Shown here piece after piece: positions 42,989-52,873 of a DNA stretch of 64,000 nt. The stretch's first letter is position 1. Each line of letters begins with the position of its first letter. The notes under the pieces are model-generated. The model did no database searches and was not told where the DNA came from. It worked only from the letters and a program-made list of their open reading frames with translations. A program made the translations under genes and the position numbers. Origin of the DNA: Agrobacterium rosae (lineage in GTDB: Bacteria > Pseudomonadota > Alphaproteobacteria > Rhizobiales > Rhizobiaceae); assembly GCF_002915175.1 (NCBI RefSeq), contig NZ_NXEJ01000006.1, positions 442,626 through 506,625 of the forward strand, written 5' to 3'.

Positions 42989-43335
42989 GCTTTTACCCGC
43001 GACTTCGGAAGGACTGTCAGCGCCGTTCCAAGTTTTCGTTCAAGCCTCACGGCAGATAACATACCTTCCATTAGTAACTTTCAGCATTAACGAAACCTTA
43101 AACCAAAGCCTCGCATTCGATCAATTTTCAGTCAGGCGAAACTCTGCACGACGGCTTTGGCAGCCCTTGCCGGATGTCACTCCGGCTTTGCCTTGAACGC
43201 TGCAAATATTTGCATTTCCGGTTCAAAAAGGCGCTGTAAACAGCTTGTCGGTGGCGTGGCCCCACTCTAATGTGACATCGTTTTAATCATGGAATGCGGC
43301 TGAAGCATGGACTGGCTCACCGCAAGGAGTTTTGC
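42989..43335. other. 347-bp divergent region between slt and dapA
   Basis: It contains AT-rich stretches suited to divergent promoters (for example around 43070-43110) and the dapA ribosome site AAGGAG at its right end. I find no protein-like frame or notable repeat in it. Confidence 0.5.
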
Positions 43336-44220
43336 ATGTTCAAGGGATCCATTCCCGCCCTCATTACGCCGTTCACCGCGCAAGGTGCTGTGGACGAAAC
43401 AGCGTTTGCCGCCCATGTGGAGTGGCAGATTGCTGAAGGCAGCAGTGGCCTCGTGCCCGTCGGAACAACAGGGGAATCTCCGACCCTGTCTCATGACGAG
43501 CATAAACGGGTCGTTGAACTGTGCGTGGAAACGGCGGGCAAACGGGTTCCGGTCATTGCCGGCGCTGGCTCCAATAACACCAGAGAAGCGATAGAGCTTG
43601 GCCTGCATGCGCAGGAAGTGGGCGCGGATGCGCTGCTGGTCGTCACGCCCTACTACAACAAGCCGACCCAAAAGGGCTTGTTCGCGCATTTTTCGGCCAT
43701 TGCCGAAGCCGTGACGCTGCCGATCGTCATCTACAACATCCCGCCGCGTTCCGTCATCGATATGATGCCGGAAACCATGGGTGCGCTGGTCAAGGCGCAT
43801 AAGAACATCGTCGGTGTGAAGGACGCGACCGGCAAGCTGGATCGTGTGTCCGAGCAGCGCATCACCTGCGGCAAGGACTTCATTCAGCTTTCGGGTGAAG
43901 ATGGCACGGCACTTGGCTTTAACGCACATGGCGGCGTCGGCTGCATTTCCGTTACGGCCAATGTCGCGCCACGCCTTTGTGCGGATTTCCAGGCGGCAAT
44001 GCTGGCCGGCAATTACGCGCTGGCGCTGGAATTTCAGGACCGTCTGATGCCGTTGCACAGAGCGATTTTCCTGGAGCCTGGCGTCTGCGGCACGAAATAT
44101 GCGCTGTCGCGCACCCGCAATGTCAGCCGCAAGGTGCGCTCGCCGCTGATGGACACGCTGGAACCGGCAACGGAAGCCGCCATCGATGCGGCTTTGAAGC
44201 ATGCCGGTTTGATCAACTGA
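43336..44220 (+). CDS. dapA: 4-hydroxy-tetrahydrodipicolinate synthase
   Basis: A 294-residue class I aldolase that condenses pyruvate with aspartate semialdehyde in lysine and diaminopimelate (peptidoglycan) synthesis. Signatures: [26 protein letters not shown] near residue 42-57, [12 protein letters not shown] near 130 (catalytic Tyr), IYNIPPRSV and [12 protein letters not shown] with the Schiff-base lysine near 161. The ATG at 43336 follows AAGGAG; an earlier in-frame start at 43294 lacks one. Its transcript runs toward smpB. Confidence 0.97.
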   Translation: MFKGSIPALITPFTAQGAVDETAFAAHVEWQIAEGSSGLVPVGTTGESPTLSHDEHKRVVELCVETAGKRVPVIAGAGSNNTREAIELGLHAQEVGADALLVVTPYYNKPTQKGLFAHFSAIAEAVTLPIVIYNIPPRSVIDMMPETMGALVKAHKNIVGVKDATGKLDRVSEQRITCGKDFIQLSGEDGTALGFNAHGGVGCISVTANVAPRLCADFQAAMLAGNYALALEFQDRLMPLHRAIFLEPGVCGTKYALSRTRNVSRKVRSPLMDTLEPATEAAIDAALKHAGLIN

Positions 44221-44228
44221 GAGAGACC

Positions 44229-44254
44229 AAGATGCGCTGGCAACGGCGCATCTT
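44229..44254. terminator. Hairpin between dapA and smpB
   Basis: AAGATGCGC / GCGCATCTT with an 8-base loop starts 9 bp after the dapA stop. No U-tract follows, so read-through into smpB is likely partial. Confidence 0.5.
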
Positions 44255-44328
44255 CACTTTTGGCACTCTTGTCACTACATAGAGGCCAAGCCGCAGATAG
44301 TTTGCGGGAGAATGAAACGGATTGAAAA

Positions 44329-44811
44329 ATGGCCCCCAAAGGCAGTCAGCGCGTCGTGAACAAGGTCGTTGCGGAAAACCGCAAGGCCCGCTTCAACTAT
44401 GAAATCCTCGATACATACGAGGCTGGCATCGCTTTGACTGGCACTGAGGTTAAAGCCCTGCGCGAAGGCAAGGCGAATATCGCCGAATCCTATGCGTCTG
44501 ACGAGAATGGCGAGATATGGCTGATCAATTCGCACCTGCCTGAATATCTGCAGGCCAACCGTTTCAACCATGAGCCACGCCGTCGCCGCAAGCTGCTTCT
44601 GTCCAAGCGTGAAATCCATCGCATGCGGATCGGCATCAATCGTGAGGGCATGACGCTCGTTCCGTTGAAGATTTACTTCAACGAAAAAGGTCGGGCGAAG
44701 CTTGAGCTTGCCATCGCCAAGGGTAAGAAGCTCCACGACAAGCGTGAGACGGAGAAGGAACGCGACTGGAACCGCCAGAAATCGCGTCTTCTCAAAGGCA
44801 GCGCTAGCTGA
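44329..44811 (+). CDS. smpB: SsrA-binding protein SmpB
   Basis: A 160-residue RNA-binding protein that carries tmRNA to stalled ribosomes. The family segments are complete: [35 protein letters not shown] at the N-terminus, [11 protein letters not shown] near 85 and [28 protein letters not shown], followed by the basic tail ([18 protein letters not shown]) that probes the mRNA channel. The start at 44329 is the only suitable ATG. The order dapA-smpB is usual in rhizobia. Confidence 0.97.
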   Translation: MAPKGSQRVVNKVVAENRKARFNYEILDTYEAGIALTGTEVKALREGKANIAESYASDENGEIWLINSHLPEYLQANRFNHEPRRRRKLLLSKREIHRMRIGINREGMTLVPLKIYFNEKGRAKLELAIAKGKKLHDKRETEKERDWNRQKSRLLKGSAS

Positions 44812-44847
44812 TCACGGAAAGTCTGAAGAAGCGGAATCGCTGGGTGG

Positions 44848-46884
44848 CTATTCACCCAGCTCCATGACGAGTGACAGCGGCGCACGGAACGTCGCGATCA
44901 AGCCGCTTTCCGTGAAGTTCTTTTCCACGTCACCGGTTCCGGCAATTCCCATGCGGATAAGGCGCGAACCGAAGCCTCTGCGCTTTGGCTCTGCGGCGGG
45001 CGGGCCACCCTTTTCTTCCCATTTCAACGTCAAAATCGGTTTTTCCGAATCGTCTGACACGTGCCAGCTGATGTCGACAACGCCGGTATCTGACGAGAGC
45101 GCACCGTATTTGATGGCATTGGTGCCAAGCTCATGCAGCAGCAGAGATAGAGACAGGCCGGCTTTCGGACCAAGCGGAACCTCCGGGCCGGACATGATAA
45201 CCTTGCCGTCCCCCGCGTGAAGATGCATGACCCTGCCGATGACTTCACGCAGCCGCGCAGTCGACCATGATTGCTGAAGCAGAACGTCATGGGCTGAGCT
45301 CAGCGCCTGAAGTCGGCCGTTGAATGCCGCAACCGCATCTCTTTCGGTCACGTTTTTCAGTGTCTGCGCGGCAATGGCCTGCACGATGGACAGTGTGTTC
45401 TTGAGCCGGTGGCTGAGTTCCTGATTGAGGATGCGTTGTTCGGATTCCGCGTTCAGCCTGGCGATGGCCGCATAGGCACGATCGGCGACGCCCCAGGCAA
45501 AATCGAGTTCCAGCTTGCTCCAGAAACGCGGTTTCGAATCATGTGCGAACAGCACGCCGACCAGTGCGCCCCTATCGATGATGGGAACCTGGACGAAGGA
45601 ACGCACGCCGATCGCCGCATAGGCCTCCGCATCGCTGTCGAGCCAGCTGGCGGCATTGATGTTGGGGACGGCCAGCGTATCGCCAATTTCCAGGCGCTTG
45701 GTCGTTGCCTGAAAAAGGTTCAGCGCATGGTGACCGGCAATGGATGTTGCGCCGGATGCGAGCCAGTTGAACTCGACAAACAAACTATCCGTCGCGCTGT
45801 TTATCGTTGCATATCCTGAGCGGTTGACCCCGAGACCCTCGGCCAGAATTTCCGAGGTTATCCGGGAGATGTCCTGCACGGTCTTGCCCACGCGCAGTCT
45901 GTCTCCGAGCGTCAGCAGGGCGGCAATTCGTGCGTCTTTGCGCTTGGAATCGGTGATGTCGATGACAACACCGATCATTTTCACCGGTTTGCCGCGTTCA
46001 TCTTCAATGAACTGCGCGCGCCGCGCCACCCAACGTACACGCTGGTCGTTGCCACGCCGCACCCGGTATTCGACGCTCAAAGGCGCGCTGGCCGTGCCTC
46101 GGCTGGACGTTTCAGATGCCGTTTTTCTGTCACCATCGACGATGAGGTTCTGGAACACGGACGCCTTATAGTGCGGCTGTTCCGGCACGCCGAAAATCCG
46201 GCAGAATTCATCCGACACGATCATCTCGTCGGTTTCGATATCGACCTCGAAAATGCCGATGCGGCCTGCATCATGCGCGGCTTTTGACCGCTCATCCTTG
46301 ACGCGCAACGCTTCCGCTTTGGCCCCGACCTTGCTTGCGCGGACCTGCCGTTTTGCCGAGAGGCGACGCTCGAGCATGAGATCATAGGACATTGCGTGCA
46401 AGGTTCGTCGCAACTCCAGCTGTGACATGACCTGACGGGCAAGCGCTTGAAGGGATGTCTTCTGAACCTCCGTCAGCTCTTTCGCTTCGTAGCCGAGCGC
46501 GCAGACGGTTCCGATGGGCAGACCATCGTCGGATTTCAAAAGGGCGCCCGCATAAAAACGAATATGCGGCTGGCCGGTAACAAGCGGATTATGGTCGAAG
46601 CGCGGGTCTTTCGTGGCGTCCGGGACGACCATGAAATCCTGCTCCAGAATAGCTCTTGCGCAGAATGAACTGTCCAGAGGCGTTTCGCGGACGCCCAAAC
46701 CCACTTCGGCTTTGAAAAACTGCCTGCCATCACCAATCAAATTGACGACAGCAATAGGCGTGCCGCAAATCGTGGATGCAAGCTGGGCAATGTCGTCAAA
46801 ATCCTGCTCGCGCGGCGTATCGAGGATATTGTAGCTCTCGAGTGCGGCTAACCGACGCTGTTCTTTAGAAACAATACCTTCCAT
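44848..46884 (-). CDS. GAF-PAS-GAF-HWE hybrid-sensor histidine kinase
   Basis: A 678-residue cytoplasmic sensor kinase without membrane helices. Domains in order: GAF (about 25-160), PAS with PAC (about 205-315, ending GVVIDITDSKRKD), a second GAF (about 340-475), and an HWE kinase core: ELSHRLKNTLSIVQAIAAQT with the phosphorylated His about 492, HELGTNAIKYGALS, and WEEKGGPP, the tryptophan that names the HWE class. HWE kinases are common in Rhizobiales and often linked to light or general-stress signalling. No response regulator is adjacent. The ATG at 46884 follows AAAAGG. Confidence 0.95.
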   Translation of the reverse strand: MEGIVSKEQRRLAALESYNILDTPREQDFDDIAQLASTICGTPIAVVNLIGDGRQFFKAEVGLGVRETPLDSSFCARAILEQDFMVVPDATKDPRFDHNPLVTGQPHIRFYAGALLKSDDGLPIGTVCALGYEAKELTEVQKTSLQALARQVMSQLELRRTLHAMSYDLMLERRLSAKRQVRASKVGAKAEALRVKDERSKAAHDAGRIGIFEVDIETDEMIVSDEFCRIFGVPEQPHYKASVFQNLIVDGDRKTASETSSRGTASAPLSVEYRVRRGNDQRVRWVARRAQFIEDERGKPVKMIGVVIDITDSKRKDARIAALLTLGDRLRVGKTVQDISRITSEILAEGLGVNRSGYATINSATDSLFVEFNWLASGATSIAGHHALNLFQATTKRLEIGDTLAVPNINAASWLDSDAEAYAAIGVRSFVQVPIIDRGALVGVLFAHDSKPRFWSKLELDFAWGVADRAYAAIARLNAESEQRILNQELSHRLKNTLSIVQAIAAQTLKNVTERDAVAAFNGRLQALSSAHDVLLQQSWSTARLREVIGRVMHLHAGDGKVIMSGPEVPLGPKAGLSLSLLLHELGTNAIKYGALSSDTGVVDISWHVSDDSEKPILTLKWEEKGGPPAAEPKRRGFGSRLIRMGIAGTGDVEKNFTESGLIATFRAPLSLVMELGE

Positions 46885-47104
46885 GGGCCTTTTGGGTCTG
46901 GAGCTGTCGATGCCGCATCGGCTCGAAGCAGCCGATCATTTAATTCATTTGATACAATAATTTGCACCATTACCAAAAGAAAAAAACAGTGAACGCTTCA
47001 GTTTCGCCAGTGCCGAAACCGTGTCGTCGTGGAAGTGTGGCATCGGTGCCCCGGAAAGCGTCTGGCAGCCTATCGAAACTGCTTCGACGCTTTCGGTTTT
47101 ACCA

Positions 47105-48601
47105 TCAGGCTGCGCGGTACATCGCAGGCTGATGGCGCATGGACTTTTGCACGTTGAAACGGCTGACCAAAGCCGCGAGATTGTTGCTGACGTCACTCAA
47201 GCCATGGGTGGCCGCGTTGGTTTCTTCCACCATGGCGGCATTCTGCTGCGTCAATTGGTCCATGCTGCTGATGGCCGAGTTGATTTCGCGGATGCCCACG
47301 GCCTGTTCCTGCACAGCCTGGGTAATGGCACCAATATGGTCTTGGATGTGATCGACCTTTTCACCGATCGAGTTCAACGCTTCGCCCGTGCGGCTGACCA
47401 GCGACACACCGGTTGTCACATCCTGAGACGATTTGTCGATGAGAACACGGATTTCCTTGGCGGCATTGGCGGAACGCTGCGCCAGTTCGCGAACTTCCTG
47501 AGCGACAACCGCAAAGCCTTTGCCTGCTTCCCCCGCACGCGCAGCTTCGACACCGGCATTGAGTGCCAGCAGGTTCGTCTGGAAGGCAATTTCATCGATA
47601 ACGCTGACGATCTGGGCAATCTTTTGTGAAGACTGCTCGATGGCGCTCATCGCTTCCACGGTTTCCGTCACGATATGGCGGGAACGCGCGGCCTCTTCGG
47701 CGGAGCTTTTGACGATATCCCGCGCCTGTTCCGTGCGCTGAGCGGACTGTCTGGAAATGGTGGTGATTTGCTCCAGCGATGCCGCGGTCTGTTCGAGAGA
47801 TGCTGCCTGCTGTTCGGTGCGGCGCGCCATGTCGTCGGTCGAGGCAGTCAGTTCGCGGGTGTTGTCCGAGATCTTTTGAGATTCCTCAATGATTTCGGAA
47901 AAGGCATCGGAAAGTTTGCCGAGCGCCATGTTGAAATTGTTTTTCAAACCATCGAATTCAGAGGCGAGGTCGCCGTCGAGACGCGATGTCATGTCGCCCT
48001 GCGCCATGCGGTTCAGCGCCGTATTCAGCAAGGACAGAACGTGTTCCTGTTCCTGCTTCATGCGCTCCTGTTCAAGCTCTGATTTGGCGCGCTCTTCTGC
48101 AAGGGCTTCGAGATAGACGGAAATCGAGTAGTCCATATCCAGCATAGCCGCCTTGACCGCGACGGTGATGTCCTTGGCGACCTTTTTGCCCTTTTTCTCG
48201 ACCATGAACCCTTTGAGCTGCGATTCGACCACGGCCTTGATAATGCCTTCGAGAACAAGGGCGTAGCCGCCAATGTACCAGCGCGGCTCAAGCCCAAGGC
48301 GCGCATGGGTGCGCCCGATGGCGGTGACTGCCGTGGTGTATTCGCTGTCAAATGCCGCAGAAGCGATGCGGGACCAATGTTTGACCTGCATGGTTTTGGC
48401 ATGTTGGATGTGGGCCTCATTCGCGAAGAACTTCGCCGTATCGGGGACGGCTCTCGCTTTTTTGTAGAACGCGTCCAGCGAGCCATCGAGGGAAGCGGTT
48501 ATGACGGGCTTCAACGCGGCTAGATCGCGCCTCTGCTCGGCACCAAGGCCAATGAAATCAAGCCTCTCGTTCAGATAATGTCCGCTCTTTTGTCCCGTCA
48601 T
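47105..48601 (-). CDS. Globin-coupled methyl-accepting chemotaxis protein (HemAT-like)
   Basis: This 498-residue soluble receptor has an N-terminal protoglobin domain (about residues 10-160) with the family motif GRTHARLGLEPRWYIGGY, whose H99 is the expected proximal heme ligand. A HAMP-like linker follows, and a C-terminal MCP signalling domain with the conserved hairpin tip EIAFQTNLLALNAGVEAARAGEAGKGFAVVA near 345-375. It lacks membrane helices, as HemAT does. It would report oxygen to the CheA/CheW array. It lies upstream of the HWE kinase on the same strand, separated by 220 bp. Confidence 0.96.
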   Translation of the reverse strand: MTGQKSGHYLNERLDFIGLGAEQRRDLAALKPVITASLDGSLDAFYKKARAVPDTAKFFANEAHIQHAKTMQVKHWSRIASAAFDSEYTTAVTAIGRTHARLGLEPRWYIGGYALVLEGIIKAVVESQLKGFMVEKKGKKVAKDITVAVKAAMLDMDYSISVYLEALAEERAKSELEQERMKQEQEHVLSLLNTALNRMAQGDMTSRLDGDLASEFDGLKNNFNMALGKLSDAFSEIIEESQKISDNTRELTASTDDMARRTEQQAASLEQTAASLEQITTISRQSAQRTEQARDIVKSSAEEAARSRHIVTETVEAMSAIEQSSQKIAQIVSVIDEIAFQTNLLALNAGVEAARAGEAGKGFAVVAQEVRELAQRSANAAKEIRVLIDKSSQDVTTGVSLVSRTGEALNSIGEKVDHIQDHIGAITQAVQEQAVGIREINSAISSMDQLTQQNAAMVEETNAATHGLSDVSNNLAALVSRFNVQKSMRHQPAMYRAA

Positions 48602-48719
48602 TCCGTAAACCCCTGAATTCGCAAGGCGCGATCCCCACCGCGCCGAATAGGGGTCTACTGAACACTTTTATACTTAATGAACTGCTAAATTTGGTCCGCC
48701 AGAACGCCAAGACCAAAAA

Positions 48720-48750
48720 AAGCACGGGCACCGTAAAGGTGCCCGTGCTT
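48720..48750 (-). terminator. Terminator of the NYN-domain gene
   Basis: AAGCACGGGCACC / GGTGCCCGTGCTT (13-bp stem, 5-base loop) is followed in the minus direction by TTTTT. It lies 24 bp after the stop at 48775 and is a strong intrinsic terminator. Confidence 0.95.
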
Positions 48751-48774
48751 CAATCATTGCCACGATGTAAACGT

Positions 48775-49347
48775 TTACTCGACGGTCTCGGTATTTTCGA
48801 CCACACGGTGAGCACGCTCGCTCGGGTCGCGGCCGATTTCTGCCTTGAGCGACAACAGGTCGATGAAGTGATCGGCCTGACGACGCAGGTCATCGGCAAT
48901 CATCGGTGGCTGAGTCGACATGGTGGAGATGACGGAAACCTTGCGGCCTCGGCGCTGAAGCGCGTCCACCAGAGTGGTGAAATCGCCATCGCCCGAAAAC
49001 AGCACAAGGTGGTCCACCGTCTCGGACTGCTCCATGGCATCGACAGCAAGCTCGATGTCCATGTTGCCCTTGATCTTGCGGCGACCCATGGCGTCGGTGA
49101 ATTCCTTGGCGGGCTTTGTCACAACCTTGTAACCATTATAGTCCAACCAATCGATCAGCGGGCGAATCGATGAGTATTCCTGATCTTCGATAAGGGCAGT
49201 GTAATAATAGGCGCGCAGCAGATAGCCACGCTTCTGAAAGGCCTTCAGAAGCTTTCGGTAGTCGATATCGAAGCCGAGGCTTTTCGAGGCGGCATAAAGA
49301 TTGGCACCATCGATAAAGAGCGCAATTTTCTCGCGTGGATCGAACAT
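48775..49347 (-). CDS. NYN-domain (LabA/DUF88-like) protein
   Basis: A 190-residue protein with a NYN/PIN-like fold: KIALFIDGANLYAAS with the first acidic residue (about residues 7-21), KGNMDIELAVDAMEQSETVDHLVLFSGDGDFTTLVDALQRRG with the D-x-x-D and SGDGDF motifs near 100-130. Family members are putative Mg2+-dependent RNases or circadian-output regulators (LabA). The start at 49347 is used instead of an in-frame ATG at 49383 because the family begins here and GGGAGG lies upstream. Target RNA is unknown. Confidence 0.88.
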   Translation of the reverse strand: MFDPREKIALFIDGANLYAASKSLGFDIDYRKLLKAFQKRGYLLRAYYYTALIEDQEYSSIRPLIDWLDYNGYKVVTKPAKEFTDAMGRRKIKGNMDIELAVDAMEQSETVDHLVLFSGDGDFTTLVDALQRRGRKVSVISTMSTQPPMIADDLRRQADHFIDLLSLKAEIGRDPSERAHRVVENTETVE

Positions 49348-49629
49348 GGAAACAAAATCCTCCCTGGGCGAACGGGCCGCCAATAATTTAAACAGTATCG
49401 GTTAGCGAATATAAGCGCGTCATACGGTACATTATTAAGCATTCATATAAGCGTCATGGTTCGCCAGTCCAGCCCCTTGGGAAAATTATGTGTAAAGTTT
49501 AATCGAATTGACGATTTTAGGGGGCAGGCGTGCTTGGGAAACGGGCAGGTCAGGAAAAACTTGAAATCTTTCGTCAATACCTGTATCGGGACGGGTAATC
49601 CGCGACATTAAGACCGCAAAGGACAGGCA

Positions 49630-50022
49630 ATGGCCCGTGTCACCGTAGAAGATTGCATTGATAAAGTAGACAACCGTTTCGAACTGGTTCTTCTTGCCAG
49701 CCATCGTGCGCGCCAGATTTCGCAGGGGTCGCAGATCACGATCGATCGCGACAACGACAAGAACCCTGTCGTTGCTCTGCGCGAAATCGCCGACGAAACG
49801 CTGTCGCCTGACGACCTGAAGGAAGACCTGATCCACTCGCTGCAGAAGCATGTTGAAGTGGACGAGCCAGAGCCCGATCCAGTATCGATCGCGGCTGCCG
49901 GTTCCAGCGACGCGGAAGACGACGATGCGCCTGAGACCGTCAATTTCGACCAGATGACGGAAGAAGATCTTCTTGCCGGCATCGAAGGCCTTGTGCCGCC
50001 GGAAAAGAACGACGATTATTGA
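49630..50022 (+). CDS. rpoZ: RNA polymerase omega subunit
   Basis: A 130-residue protein beginning [33 protein letters not shown], the classic omega N-terminus, with the alphaproteobacterial acidic tail ([28 protein letters not shown]). It assists assembly of RNA polymerase and, in the family, ppGpp binding. It lies just upstream of rsh, the ppGpp enzyme, as in most proteobacteria. AAAGGA precedes the ATG. The 282-bp region 49348-49629 holds its promoter and the start of the divergent NYN gene; I see no further gene. Confidence 0.97.
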   Translation: MARVTVEDCIDKVDNRFELVLLASHRARQISQGSQITIDRDNDKNPVVALREIADETLSPDDLKEDLIHSLQKHVEVDEPEPDPVSIAAAGSSDAEDDDAPETVNFDQMTEEDLLAGIEGLVPPEKNDDY

Positions 50023-50160
50023 TTTTATCGACGCGCGGCCGGGCAGGGTACTACCGGTTACGCTCTGTAAAGCTTTATCGTCATAATCTGGACCCAGATT
50101 ATGCAGCAGTGTGCGCCGATCTAACGATTGGCGCGCTTTCTTTTTCGGGGCATCCCATAC

Positions 50161-52395
50161 ATGATGCGACAGTACGAACTCGTTGAGCGGGTTCAAAAAT
50201 ACAAGCCTGAAGCCAACGAGGCCTTGCTGAACAAGGCCTATGTCTATGCCATGCAGAAGCATGGTCAGCAGAAGCGCGCCAACGGCGACCCCTACATATC
50301 GCATCCGCTGGAAGTCGCGGCCATCCTCACCGAAATGCATCTCGACGAATCGACGATTGCGGTTGCCCTGCTGCATGACACGATCGAAGACACCAGCGCC
50401 ACGCGCGCTGAGATCGATGAGCTGTTCGGCGAAGATATCGGTCGACTCGTGGAAGGGCTGACAAAGCTCAAGAAGCTCGATCTTGTTACGAAAAAGGCCA
50501 AACAGGCCGAAAACCTGCGCAAGCTCTTGCTGGCGATTTCCGATGACGTGCGCGTTCTCCTGGTGAAGCTGGCCGACCGCCTTCACAATATGCGCACCAT
50601 GGAGCATATGCCGGAGGACAAGCGCAGCCGGATTTCCGAAGAAACCATGGAAATCTATGCGCCGCTTGCGGGCCGCATGGGCATGCAGGACATGCGCGAC
50701 GAGCTGGAAGACCTCTCGTTCCGCTATCTAAACCCGGAAGCATTCGAGACGGTCACCAAGCGTCTGCAAGCACTGGAAGAACAGAACCAGGGCCTCGTCA
50801 AGAAGATTGAAGACGAATTGCGCGAACTGCTTGTCGCCAATGGGGTCGAGGGTGCTTACGTCAAAGGACGGCAGAAGAAACCGCATTCTGTGTTCCGCAA
50901 GATGCAGTCGAAGTCGCTGTCTTTCGAACAGCTTTCCGATGTCTATGGCTTCCGCATTCTCGTGCCGGATCTTCCCGCCTGCTATCGGGCGCTCGGCATC
51001 GTGCACACCCGCTGGCGCGTGGTGCCGGGTCGGTTCAAGGACTATATCTCGACGCCGAAGCAGAACGACTATCGCTCCATTCACACCACCATCGTCGGCC
51101 CGTCGCGTCAGCGTATCGAGCTGCAAATCCGCACCAAGCGCATGCACGAAATTGCCGAATACGGTATTGCTGCCCATTCGCTCTACAAGGATGGCGAAAT
51201 CCGCGATGGCGATGTGCTGTCGCCGGAATCCAACGCCTATTCCTGGCTGCGCCACACCATCGAGGCTTTGGCGGATGGCGATAGCCCGGAGGAGTTTCTG
51301 GAGCACACCAAGCTCGAACTCTTCCAGGATCAGGTCTTCTGCTTCACGCCCAAAGGCAAGCTCATCGCGTTGCCGCGTGGCGCGACGCCGATCGATTTCG
51401 CCTATGCCGTTCACACCAATATCGGCGACACCACCGTCGGTGCCAAGATCAATGGGCGGATCATGCCGCTGGTGACGCGGTTGAACAATGGTGACGAAGT
51501 CGAGATCATCCGCTCCGGTGTGCAGGTTCCGCCTGCCGCATGGGAAGAGGTGGTCGTTACCGGCAAGGCGCGTTCCGCCATTCGCCGTGCCACCCGCATG
51601 GCCATTCGCAAACAATATGCCGGTCTCGGCTACCGTATTCTGGAGCGCACCTTCGAGCGTGCCGGCAAGCCGTTCTCTCGCGAAGGGCTGAAGCCCGTGC
51701 TTCACCGCCTGGCGCAGAAGGATGTCGAAGACGCCATAGCAGCGGTTGGTCGCGGTGAAGTGTCGTCGCTTGACGTGCTGCGTGCCGTTTATCCCGATTA
51801 TCAGGATGAGCGCGTCACCGTGAAGATGACCGGGGATGATGGCTGGTTCAACATGCGCAGCGCATCCGGCATGATTTTCAAGATACCGGGCAAATCGCGC
51901 TCGGTTCTAGAAGATGACGGTGCTGCCGAGGTGATCGATGGTCCTGACCCGCTGCCTATCCGTGGTCTATCCGACAATGTCGAGGTGCATTTCGGCGCAG
52001 CCGGCGCTGTTCCGGGCGACCGCATCGTCGGCATCATGGAAAAAGGCAAGGGCATCACCATCTATCCGATCCAGTCGCCGGCGCTACAGCGCTTCGATGA
52101 CGAGCCGGAACGCTGGATCGATGTGCGCTGGGATCTCGATGAGGCCAACAAGTCACGGTTTATGGCCCGCGTCATGATCAATGCCCTCAACGAACCCGGC
52201 ACGCTGGCGTCGGTCGCGCAGTCCATCGCAACGCTGGACGTGAATATTCGTGGACTGAACATGGTGCGCATCGGCACCGACTTTTCCGAATTGGCCCTCG
52301 ACATCGAAGTGTGGGATTTGCGACAGCTCAACCAGCTTTTATCGCAGATGAAGGACCTGGACTGCGTGTCCACGGTCAAACGTGCCTTCGATTAA
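50161..52395 (+). CDS. rsh: Bifunctional (p)ppGpp synthetase/hydrolase
   Basis: A 744-residue RelA/SpoT homologue. Order: HD hydrolase domain (HDTIEDTSATRAEIDELFG near residue 75), synthetase domain (RFKDYISTPKQNDYRSIHT near 295 with the R-x-K-D form found in bifunctional enzymes), TGS domain (DQVFCFTPKGKLIALPRGATPIDFAYAVHT near 395) and a C-terminal ACT domain. It controls the stringent response. The 744-residue form from ATG 50161 equals the known rhizobial length; an in-frame ATG at 50128 is less likely. Position next to rpoZ is standard. Confidence 0.97.
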   Translation: MMRQYELVERVQKYKPEANEALLNKAYVYAMQKHGQQKRANGDPYISHPLEVAAILTEMHLDESTIAVALLHDTIEDTSATRAEIDELFGEDIGRLVEGLTKLKKLDLVTKKAKQAENLRKLLLAISDDVRVLLVKLADRLHNMRTMEHMPEDKRSRISEETMEIYAPLAGRMGMQDMRDELEDLSFRYLNPEAFETVTKRLQALEEQNQGLVKKIEDELRELLVANGVEGAYVKGRQKKPHSVFRKMQSKSLSFEQLSDVYGFRILVPDLPACYRALGIVHTRWRVVPGRFKDYISTPKQNDYRSIHTTIVGPSRQRIELQIRTKRMHEIAEYGIAAHSLYKDGEIRDGDVLSPESNAYSWLRHTIEALADGDSPEEFLEHTKLELFQDQVFCFTPKGKLIALPRGATPIDFAYAVHTNIGDTTVGAKINGRIMPLVTRLNNGDEVEIIRSGVQVPPAAWEEVVVTGKARSAIRRATRMAIRKQYAGLGYRILERTFERAGKPFSREGLKPVLHRLAQKDVEDAIAAVGRGEVSSLDVLRAVYPDYQDERVTVKMTGDDGWFNMRSASGMIFKIPGKSRSVLEDDGAAEVIDGPDPLPIRGLSDNVEVHFGAAGAVPGDRIVGIMEKGKGITIYPIQSPALQRFDDEPERWIDVRWDLDEANKSRFMARVMINALNEPGTLASVAQSIATLDVNIRGLNMVRIGTDFSELALDIEVWDLRQLNQLLSQMKDLDCVSTVKRAFD

Positions 52396-52582
52396 GGCAT
52401 ATTTGCTCAGAAAACGACCATCAAGGCCGCCGTTATGCGTTCAGCGCATGGCAGCGGCCTTGTCCTGTCTGTAGTCAAAGGCACCAAACGGGACTATTTT
52501 CAGCTTCAGAAATCAAGAGCAAGCAAGCGGCCAGCCGGTATAGACCGATGAAGTGGCCGATGTATCTGAAAAGGAAACGAAG

Positions 52583-52729
52583 ATGTTTGGACCGCTCCGC
52601 AAGATCGCCCGTGCCGTTCGTGGCAAGACCACTCAGGAACGTGAATTCGATTACTTGAGCGATTCCGTATCGCGCATCGACCTGGAATTCCGCCAGCGTG
52701 AAGTCGATCGTGGCATGTTCCGCAAGTAA
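52583..52729 (+). CDS. 48-residue DUF3563-like basic protein
   Basis: A short gene of 48 codons with AAAAGGAAACGAAG before its ATG. The sequence is basic and helical: FGPLRKIARAVRGKTTQER, then EFDYLSDSVSRIDLEFRQREVD, ending RGMFRK. The FDYLSDSVSRIDLEFRQR part agrees with the small DUF3563 family, of unknown role. Its clean ribosome site and family pattern support a real gene. It lies between rsh and the DUF2062 gene. Confidence 0.72.
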   Translation: MFGPLRKIARAVRGKTTQEREFDYLSDSVSRIDLEFRQREVDRGMFRK

Positions 52730-52739
52730 TGCAAAAACG

Positions 52740-52760
52740 CATACCGGCCATGCCGGTATG
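52740..52760. terminator. CATACCGGC hairpin after the small gene
   Basis: CATACCGGC / GCCGGTATG with a 3-base loop lies 10 bp after the stop of the 48-codon gene. A U-tract is lacking, so it may be a transcript-end hairpin. Confidence 0.45.
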
Positions 52761-52873
52761 GGATGTGATTGAGCGCATATGAGACGGCGTGCGATATACG
52801 CCAAATGCGCTCTTTGAGTTTCAGCTGTGGTTTCGCCCTTGGCGTAATCGAAACGATGCAATAAGTTCCCCGT

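Noticed and set aside
49486..50607. Minus-strand frame opposite rpoZ and rsh
   Set aside because: It overlaps two core genes with certain identity and has no start signal or motif.
50728..51705. Minus-strand frame inside rsh
   Set aside because: It is fully within the rsh synthetase and TGS region and is not protein-like.
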